From: Kribbella flavida DSM 17836
GTDB lineage: Bacteria > Actinomycetota > Actinomycetes > Propionibacteriales > Kribbellaceae
Direction of reading: 5' to 3'
DNA: 64,000 nt
NCBI RefSeq assembly: GCF_000024345.1
Contig: NC_013729.1
Coordinates: 6,758,001-6,822,000 of the forward strand
In this document: positions 18,254-28,000 of the stretch, piece by piece
How the letters are laid out: each line of letters starts with the position of its first letter
How positions within the stretch are numbered: the stretch's first letter is position 1
The notes under the pieces: generated by a model
What the model saw: the letters and a program-made list of their open reading frames with translations, nothing else
The model's database searches: none
What the model was told of the DNA's origin: nothing
Translations under genes and position numbers: made by a program

Positions 18254-19021
18254 ATCGGCACGGACAGGTTCGAGCAGCTCTTCACCGAGGCGGCACCGCT
18301 GGTCATGGCCGGCCGGCACACGTGCGACGCCCCGCCGGTGGAGGGCGGGCGCTGGCCGGTCAGCACGGTCTTCCGTCCGCCGCTGGACAGCCCGATCAGC
18401 CGCCGGCTCGACGAGCTGACCGCCGAGGCCGCCGAGGTCGCTGGACCGCGGACCGGCCTCGCACCGACCGCGGACAGGCAGACCGGATCCGGGCCGGCGG
18501 GGCACTGGCAAACCGGGCAGCGGGGATCGGCGCACTTCACCATCCGGGCGCTGGAGAAGTACCGCGCGGCGGTCGCCGTCAACGAGCCGGTGATCCAGCG
18601 GTACGCGAGCGCGCTCCGCCGGACCTCCGCTCAGATCGGCGCCCTGACCTTCGAGCTGACCGGCCTGACGCTCACCCAAGGCACGGTGATGGCCTGCGCC
18701 CGCCCCCTCGACGACCAGGCCGACCGCTTCATGGACCTGTACGCCGAGGAGCTCGGCGCCGACGCGTGGTACGAGCGGGACCACTACTTCCGCCGCGACA
18801 TCTGGTACGTCAACCTGCTGCATTTCACCACCACGATCCCCGACCCAGCCGCTCTGATCGACTGGGTCGCCGCACGTCGCCACCGCACCTTCGGCCAGGT
18901 CACCGTCGACACCGCTGAAGTCGTGCGCTTCCGGCTCGTCGACGGCCCTCGTCCGCACATGCGTCCCGAGGTGCTGGCCGTCGCCCCGCTGCGTCAGGTC
19001 ATGGACCGGTCAGCGCGGTGA
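18254..19021 (+). CDS. Probable 2H-phosphoesterase-fold protein
   Basis: About 240-255 residues, cytosolic. Two H-F-T motifs lie about 110 residues apart (SAHFTIRALEKY and YVNLLHFTTTI), as in the 2H phosphoesterase superfamily (2'-5' RNA ligase-like and cyclic phosphodiesterases). The assignment is mine from motif spacing. The first in-frame ATG is 18305, but family-like sequence (GTDRFEQLFTEAA) runs about 17 codons further upstream with no ATG, GTG or TTG. A GGGAGG site lies 9 bases before an ATC codon at 18254, so the start is unsettled. The 3' end overlaps the convergent synthetase by 23 bases. Confidence 0.55.
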   Translation: MGTDRFEQLFTEAAPLVMAGRHTCDAPPVEGGRWPVSTVFRPPLDSPISRRLDELTAEAAEVAGPRTGLAPTADRQTGSGPAGHWQTGQRGSAHFTIRALEKYRAAVAVNEPVIQRYASALRRTSAQIGALTFELTGLTLTQGTVMACARPLDDQADRFMDLYAEELGADAWYERDHYFRRDIWYVNLLHFTTTIPDPAALIDWVAARRHRTFGQVTVDTAEVVRFRLVDGPRPHMRPEVLAVAPLRQVMDRSAR

Positions 19022-22000
19022 CCAGGCTCATGGCCCACTCCGCGATCGTGGTGGAAGTGAAAAGGTCGGTGGAGTACTCGATGTCGAGCGTGAACGCCTC
19101 CTCGGTGACCGTGAACACGACGTAGAGCTCGGTCCGGGCCTGGCCCGGCACGCTGAACCCGCGCGTCCGGAACTCCCCCGACGGCAGCGTCAGCGTTGCT
19201 CCCGGGGTGGTGATCACGGTGAACAGGACCGCCGGGTACGGCAGGTCGGCCTGGTCCGGGAGCGCCGTGCGGACCACCTCAGCGAGCGGCAGCGCCTCGT
19301 GGTCCAACGCCGCGTACAGGGCGCCGGCCGTCTCGCCGAGCAGGTCCGGGGCGTCGAGCCTGACCCGGACCAGGACTGCTTCGCCGAGGTAGCCGATGAT
19401 GCCGTCGTGCTCGGGACGGCTGCGGCGTGCGCTGGACGCGGGCAGGATCACCTGGTCCTCCCCGCAGAGATCCCCGAGCCAGCGTGCGAAGGCGGCCGCG
19501 ATCACGACGTACGGCGTGGTGCCCGCTTCTGCGGCTCGTGCTCTGAGGCGGGCGGCCAGTTCGTGGGGCAGGTCGACATGGTGCGTGGCTCCGTCGCCGG
19601 ACAGGACGTCGGGGCGCGGGTGGTCGACCGGCAGGTTCGGGCGGAGCGACGCGCCGGCCAGCTCGTTGCGCCAGAACGCCTCCAGCTGTGTCCTGGTCTC
19701 CCCGGTGAGGGTGTCGCGCTCCCAGCGGGCGTAGTCCGTGAGCTGGGCGGTCGGCGGGGCGAGCTCGGCACCGGTGTACAGGGCGGACAGCTCCTGCCAG
19801 AAGAGCCGTGCGGACCAGCCGTCGTAGATCAGGTGATGGACGACGACGACCAGCACCCAGTGCTCCGCCGACACCCGGCCGAGGCAAACTCGCCACAGCG
19901 GTGCCTGCGCTGGATCCATCGCCGGCTGGGCGGCCGCCACGCACCAGGCCTGGATCTGCGACTCGTCGTCGGGCAGTTCGTGCACGGGGAGGGTGATCGG
20001 GACAGCGGCGAAAACCTCCTGGCGGTCGGCAGCGATTCTCGTCCGCAGGGCAGTGTGACGGTTTGCCAGCGTCCGCAGCGCTGCTTGCAGGGTTGCGGGG
20101 TTGAGGTCGCCGGTGACGTCGACACGGGTGATGCCGTTGTAGACCGACGCGTCTCGCCGGCTCCGATGACGCCCCAGCACCCGCCGCTGAGCGAAGGTCA
20201 GCGGCGCGGTCTCCACCACCACGTCACCTTGCGCCTTGGCCGCGACGGCGCGGAGGGTGGGGGCACGGAAGAACTCGGTCAGGGTGAGCTCCACGCCGGC
20301 CGTCTCACGCACCAGGTTGAGCAGCCGCACAGCCAGCAGCGAGTGCCCGCCGAGCGCGAAGAACGAGTCGTCGACACCGACGGCCGTGACCCCGAGCACC
20401 TTGCACCACACCTCGTGCAGCGTGTGTTCCATCGCCGTACTCGGTGTTGCGCTCCCCCGCGCATTCTCGGGCGCCGGCAACGCCGCCCGGTCCAGCTTGC
20501 CGGTACTTGCCAATGGCAACCGGTCCAGCCGGACCCACCGTCGCGGCACCAGGTACTGCGGCAGCTGTGCCGACAGGTGGTCGGTGAGCTCGTCCCCGCC
20601 CACCGTCCCTACCACATATCCGACCAGTTCACCGTCGACGGCCAGCACTGCGGCGTCGGTGACCAGCGGGTGATCGAGCACCGCAGCCCGGACCTCCCCC
20701 GGCTCGATCCGGGCACCGCGAATCTTCACCTGCTCGTCGCGGCGGCCGTGGAACTCCAGCCCCCCGTCCGCCCGCCAACGCCCGAGGTCCCCGGTGGCGT
20801 AGCTGTTCGGCGCGAAGAACGCGGCCGCGGTCTCCGCAGACCTGTTCAGGTAGCCGTCCGTCACGCACACACCCTCGACACAGATCTCACCGACAGCACC
20901 CATCGGGACCGGCCGCCGCTCCGCGTCGAGCAACCGAAGCCGTACGCCGGGAATCGGCCGGCCGACCGGCGGAGCGATCTCGCCCGGCTCGACCCGGTGC
21001 TCGGTCACGCCGATGGACGCCTCGGTGGGACCGTAGCCGTTGTAGAGAACGCAGTTCGGGTGTGCGGCGAGGAACTCGAGGTCCGCAGCGGTCAGCCTGA
21101 CTGTCTCACCGGCGGTGAGGATCTCCCGCAACGACGGCAGCGACGGCTTGGTCGCGAGCAGCGAGTGCACCGCGCTGTAGGGCATCACGATCCGCTGCAC
21201 CTGGTACCTGTCGATGGTCGCGGCGAGCGCCTCGACGTCGTACCGGGACGCGTCGTCGATCAGTACCAGGGTTTGGCCTGCGGCGAGCGTCGTGAAGACT
21301 TCGTGCACGCTGCCGTCGAACGTGGGAGTTGCCCACTGCAACAACCGGGTCGGCGGGTGGGCAGCGACGTACTGGAGGACGTGGTTGACCGTGCCGCGGT
21401 GCGGGACCAAGACGCCCTTCGGAGTGCCGGTCGAGCCGGAGGTGTAGATGCAGTAGGCCAGATCGTCCGGGGTGACGTCTGTTCGCGGCCGGTCGACCGG
21501 GCCCGCGTCGAGGTCGTCGATGCGCAACCGCGGGCGGTCACCGAGGTCGGGCATCCCCTCGGCAGTCACCACCAGGGCCGCGTCGGCGTCGTCCACGACA
21601 AGGCGGAGTCGCTCGACCGGCACGGTCGGATCGAGGGGCAGATAGGCATAGCCGGACTTGAGCACGCCCAGCAGCGCCGCGATCTGCTGCGGACCCCGTG
21701 GCAGGCACAGCGCGACCAGCTCACCGCGACGGACTCCGCGGGTGAGCAGTTCGGCAGCGATCCGGTTGGCCTGCCGGTCGAGCTCGGCGTACGTCGTATC
21801 GCCGTACGCGCCGGTGAGAGCGAGCGCCTCCGGGTGCTGGTCGACCTGACGCTCGAACAGTTCGTGCAGGCAGAGCGTCGACTCCTCGGCCGGTCGGCCT
21901 TCCAGTTGGGCGAGCAGCCGGCTGTCCTGCTCGGTGAGGACGGCGAGGTCCGGGACAGCGACCGGCGTACTGGCAGTGGCGAGGTCGAGAGTGGTTCCCA

Positions 22001-25000
22001 GGTAGTCCAGCAGGCGCTGGATCGTGGACTCGTCGTACAGGTCGGTGTCGTACTCCACGACGCACTGGACACCGTCGGGCCGGTACGTCAGGTAGAGCAC
22101 GAGGTCGAGTGGAGCGCGCTCGCTCGGCAGGTCGAGCAGAGTCGCCGAGACCGTGGGCGGCGCGAACGAGATCTGCTCACTGCCGCTCTCGAACTCGACC
22201 GCGACGCCGAACAAGGGGTTGCGGCCGGCGGACCGCTCCGGGTTGAGCGCCGCGACGATGTCCTCGAACGGCAGGTCGCGGTGGTCGACGGCGTCCATCA
22301 GCGCGAGGCCGAGGTCGCGGGTGACGTCGGCGAACGCGGCGGTCGCGGGAATCCGGACCCGCAGCGGCAGCGTGTCGACGAACATGCCGATCGCGTCGCC
22401 GGCGTGCTTGCCGCGGCCCGAGACGCCGGTGCCGAGAACGAAGTCGCGCTGACCGCTGAACCTGGACAGGACGACGGACAGTCCGGCGAGCAGCGTACTG
22501 AAGACGGTGACCCCGGTCCGGCCGGCGAAAGCGGTGAGCTGCTCGGTCAGGCGGCGGTCCAGGTCGTGGGTCAGTGAGCTGCCCGCACCGCTGCGCCGCG
22601 GAGGTCGAGGCCGATCGGCCGGCAGCTGCAACTCGGGCGCACCGGACAAGTGCTCGACCCAGAAATCGAGATCGCCCTTCTTCCTCGCCTCGAGCGCCGC
22701 CGGCTCCTGGTCGCCGCCGGCCGGCAGGTGGAGACCGTCCGTGGCGGCTGGGAGGTCCGGGTCGTCCGGCCAAGACCGGTAGTAGGCGCCGAGATCGCGG
22801 GCGAGCACGGGCGTCGAGGCCGAGTCGAAGACGATGTGATGAGCAACCAGCAGCAGAACGTGATGCCGCTCGGAGAAGCGCACCAGCTGCGCACGGACCA
22901 GCGGACCGGTCGCGGGATCGAGCTCGCCCAGCCGCACGTCCCGCAGTACGGATGACAGGTCTTTGCCCTCAGCATCGACCATCGGACAGTCGATCGGCGC
23001 CGTAGCGCCGACGAACGCGCGCGGCTCCCCGTCGATCTCCCTGAACGTCGTCCGCAACGCAGGATGCCGGTCGGCCACCTTCTGCAGCGCACCCCGCAGC
23101 GCGACCGGATCCAGCGGTCCGCGCAGCTCGATCGCCTTCGGCTCGTGGTACCTGTTCGTGCCGGGATTCAGCTGCTCCAGGAACCAGATCCGCCGCTCCG
23201 GCGGCGTCAACTCCCGTCCCTCGTGACGTGGGGGTGCGGCACCGTCGTACTCGGCCCGCAGAGCGTCCACCGCGGTCAGACTCTGCATCACCTGCTCAGG
23301 TGCCACTCCGAAGTCGACGAAGCAGGCGATCTCGTCCGCACCGGCTGCCAGCAGGGCATCGACGATCGTGGCGCAGCTGTCGGGCGTACCGATCAGGGCC
23401 CGGGACTCGCAGTACCGCTGGTACGCCTGGCCCAGCAGGAAGTCGACGTCGTCGGCCGGCGTCTTGTCCAGGTCGATCTGGAACCCGAGGCTGTTGGTCA
23501 CCTGCCCGAACAACGACAACGAAGACCGCAGATAGTCGCAGAACGGCCGGTACGCCGCGGCGCGGACCGCCTCCAGGTCGTCGCCGACGTAGGTGTGCAG
23601 CAGCACGACGACCCGGCCCGCGTCAGGGTCGAGGCCGTGCTCGGCGCGAGTGGACCGGTAAAGCGCGATGTTGGCCGCCAGGTCCTCGACCGACTGAGCC
23701 ATCAGGTTGGTGACCACGCCGATGTCGTTGCGGGCGGCAAGTTTGTACGACTCGGGGTTGCCGACGACCGCGGCGTACAGCGGCGGCTGGTCCTGCAGCG
23801 GACGGGGGTGCAGGCGGACCTCGGTCGATTCGCCGTTGCCCGCGGTCGCGGTGATCGCCTCGCCGGCCCACAACCTGCGCACGGTGTCGAGGTGCTCGTA
23901 CAGCTCCTCGCGGTGCCGGCCGTAGCTGTCCGGCGCGAACACGAAGTCCCGCGCGTGCCAGCCACTTGCGACGCACATCCCCGCCCGGCCACCGGACAGG
24001 TTGTCCACCACCGACCACTCCTCGGCCACGCGGATCGGATGGTGCAACGGCAGCACCACGGAGCCGGCGTGCAGCCTGATCCTCTGGGTCCTGGTCGCGA
24101 GGGCCGCGGCCAGCACGGACGGATTCGGGAACAACGCCCCGAACGAGTGGAAGTGCCGCTCCGGCAACCAGACAGCGTGGAACCCGTGGGCGTCCGCGTA
24201 CTCGGTCGCCTTGAGAATCAGGCCGTACTTGTCCTGCGCCGCGTGGTCGGGGTAGTCGCCGAAGAAGTACAGGCTGAAGTCGCAGCCGGTGCGGCGATGG
24301 GGCGAGTTGCGGCGGGCGGGCGTGGGTTGGGGCGGCGCTTCTGGGTGGGTCACGGTGGCCGGCGGCGCGGTGCTGCTGTCGACCATCGGCGTTGACGCCT
24401 GCTGGGTTGTCGGAGAAGCGCCATTCAGGAAGGCGAGTTGTTCTGACATCAGGTCGGTGACTCGGTCGACCATGCGTTCGGCGAGCCGTAGTTGGCGGTC
24501 CACCAGTTCGCGCCGGCCTCCGTCATCGACCGCCTGGGCCGCAGGTGCCTCCTGCAGCTGGACGGGCTGCGACTCCTGCTGCAGTGGTTGAGGGACTACA
24601 GCGGCGGATGGGCTGAGGAGGTCGACGAGTCTGTTCGGGGTGTCCGCGTCGTCGAAGAGGCGGCGGACGGGGATCTTGACGCCGAAGACCTCATCGAGGT
24701 CACCGACGAGGCGCATCAGCGAGAGCGAGTCCGCGCCGAGACTGAGGAAGGTGGCCTCAGCCGGAACGGCGTCCGGCTCCATCCCCAACGACGGCGCCAC
24801 CAACTGCCTCACTTGCTGCAGCACCGCTGCCCGCTCCGCCCCGACAGACTGCACCTGCATCTGCTCCACCCCTTGCATCGGCTCGGTCGCACGCATCGGC
24901 TCGGGTGTTCTGGCCGGCACGGTTGGTTGCGGTGGCACTGCCGTCTGCGGCGGCACCGTCGGCGTGCTCGGTCGGTCGTACCGACGCCTGGCCAGTGGAT

Positions 25001-28000
25001 GGCCCGGCAGCGGGATGCGGCGTCCGGTGGACACCATCGACCAGTTGATGTCGGCGCCGGCGCGGTACAGCGCCGCCAGCGTCTGCGCGAACTGGTCCTC
25101 CGCCCCCTTCCGCTGACTCGCCACCCACGCGCTCCCCGGCAACGCCCTCCGCCCGAGACCGCTCAGCACCGCATCCGGACCCACGTCCAGGAACCGATTC
25201 CCGCCCCGCTCCCGCACGGCCCGCATCAACAGGTCGAAGCGCACCGCTCGACGCGCGTGCTCGACCAAGTACCGCCCATCGACACCGGACAGCACCGCCC
25301 CGTCCGTCCCACGGAAAACCGGCACCCGCGGCGGCCGGAACGCCACCTTCTCCGCAAACGCCCGCAACTCCCCCAGTACCGGCTCCACCATCACCGAGTG
25401 AAACGCGCGCTCCACTCCCATCCGCCGCCACGACACCCCGCGACCATCCAGTACGCCGACCGCTCGCGCCATCGCGTCCTCCGCACCCGACAGCACCACC
25501 CGATCGCGACCGTTGACCGCGGCAACCTCCACTCCGCACTCGGCGGCGATCTGCTCCGCCTCCGCCAGCTCCGCGCCGACGGCAACCATCACGCCCGGTT
25601 CCATCCCGGCCTGCATCAGCTCCCCCCGCCGAGCCGTCAGCAACGCCCCATCCGTCAACGACAGAACCCCCGCCGCGTGCAGCGCCGCGTACTCCCCCAA
25701 GCTGTGCCCCACAACGAAGTCCGGCACCACCCCGAGTCCGCGCCAGACCTCCGTCCACGCCGCCTGATGCGCGAACAGCGCGACCTGCCCGAGCTCCCCT
25801 TCGCCCTCCAGCACGGGGACGCCCAGCACCCGCTCGATCTCGTCGAACACCTCCCGGGCCGGCCGGAACGTTCGGTACATCCACTCCGACATCCCGGAGT
25901 ACGCACTGCCCTGGCCGGAGTACGCGAACGTCAACGGCCCCGTCACCACCTCTCCCGGGTCCTCGCCCAGGGCGGCCACCACCTCGCCCACCTCGGCGCC
26001 GACAACGGCCCGGCGACAAGCGTGATGCCGCCGCCCGACTCCCATCGTGGTCGCGACATCGGCCACCGCCACCTCAGGACGAGCCGCCAGGTACGCCCGC
26101 AACGACGCACTCAACTCCCCCAAAGCCTCCACCGACTGCGCCGAGACCGGCACCACCACGGGGTGGAAGCCATTCGTCTGTCCATCGGTTGCCTGCGGCA
26201 CCGGCGTCTCGTCCCGTCCCGACTCCAGCGGCGGCTGTTCGAGCACGATGTGGGCGTTGGTCCCGCCGACACCGAGGGCGCTGACGCCCGCCCGCCGCGG
26301 GACGCCGTCGGTCCGCCAAGGGCCGGAAGCCGTGATCAGTTCGAAGGGGCTGCGCTCGACCCGCAGATCAGGGTGCGGCTGGGTCAGGTTGAGCGTCGGC
26401 ACCAACCGGCCGTGCTGCAGCATCAGGATCGTTTTGATCAGCCCGGCCAGGCCCGCGCACGAGTCCAGGTGCCCGACGTTGGCCTTCACCGACCCCAGGC
26501 CGCACTTCGCCGTCCGCTGTCCCGCGCCGAACACCCGGGACAACGCCTCGAACTCCACCGGGTCCCCCAGAGCCGTACCAGTGCCGTGCGCCTCGACGTA
26601 CGAGATGGTGTCGGCGCCGACGCCGGCCCGCTCCAGCGCCCGGCGTACGACGTCGACCTGGCCGGAGACGCTCGGCGCGGTGAACCCGACCTTGCTGGTC
26701 CCGTCGTTGTTGACCGCGCTGCCGAGAATCACGGCGTGCACGGTGTCGCCGTCGGCCAGCGCGCGGTCGAGCCGCTTGAGCAGCACCGCGGCGACGCCGT
26801 TGCCGCCGACCGTGCCGTCCGCGGCGGCGTCGAACGGGCGACAGCGCCCGGTCGGCGACAGGATCGACCCCGGTACGTGCCGGTACCCGGCATCCTGCGG
26901 CAGCCGGACGGCCGCGGCCCCGGCGACGGCGAGATCCGCGTCGTCGTCCAGCAACGCCTGCACGGCGAGGTGGACCGCGACCAGCGAGGTGGAGCACGCC
27001 GTCTGGACCCCGATCGCCGGTCCGGTCAGCCCGAGCCGGTACGCGACGCGGGTGGCGAGGAAGTCCGCGGTGGCGCCGATCGTCGCCTGCATCGCCGTCG
27101 GGATGTCGGCGGCGGCCGCGCCGGCCGGCTGGTCCTGGTGGCCGTAGAGGTTCATCCCCGTACCCGCGTAGACCCCGATGCGGACGCCGGGTTCGGCGGA
27201 CGGGTAACCGCCGTTCTCCAGCACCTCGTGCGCGACCTCCAGGAACTGCCGGTGCGCCGCGTCGGTCAGCGCCGCCTCCTTCGGCGACATGCCGAAGAAC
27301 TCCGCGTCGAAGGTCTCCGCGTCCTCGAGCACCCCGCCGACCGGCACGTGATCCGGCCCGCCCGCCGCGGCGAACGTCGACACACTGTCCACCCCGCCCC
27401 ACAAGTTCGCCCAGAACTCCTCCACCGTCCGAGCCCCGGGGAACCGAGCAGCCATTCCGACCACTGCCACCCGCCGATCCACCACCCGCCGCCCGGCCTC
27501 GTCCGCTCGGCCGTCTGGTTCCACCTGCGCCGGACCCGAGGCGGCGAGCTGCTCGGTGAGCCAGTGAGTCAGCGCATCCACCGTCGGGTGCTCGAACGGC
27601 GTGGTCGCCGGCACGTCGATCCCGAGCTGCTCGGTCAAACCCGCGCGGAGGCGCGCCAGCTTGATCGAGCTCAACCCCACCTCGTAGAACGGCGCGTCGA
27701 CCGCGACCGGCTGCCCCGCCAGCTCCGCCACCAGTCGCCGCACCACCGCCCCGACCTCCCCGACGGACGGGGCCATCCGGTCCTCGCCGGCCGACCGTCC
27801 GCCCTGGCTCGCCGCCGAATCCCGGGAGTACCGGCCGGCCTGGTACCGCGCCCGCAACTCCGTACGGCGAACCTTGCCGCTCGCCGTGCGAGGGAACTCC
27901 CCAGCCGGAACCCGAACGATCTCGGCAGCAGTCAGCCGCAACCGCCGGAAGAGCGCCGCCCGGATCGCCGGCTCCACCTCCCCCGGCGTACCGGCGTCGT

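Noticed and set aside
19299..22577. 1092-codon plus-strand frame inside the PKS-NRPS
   Set aside because: Composition is that of a complement frame, and the minus strand carries intact C and A domains.
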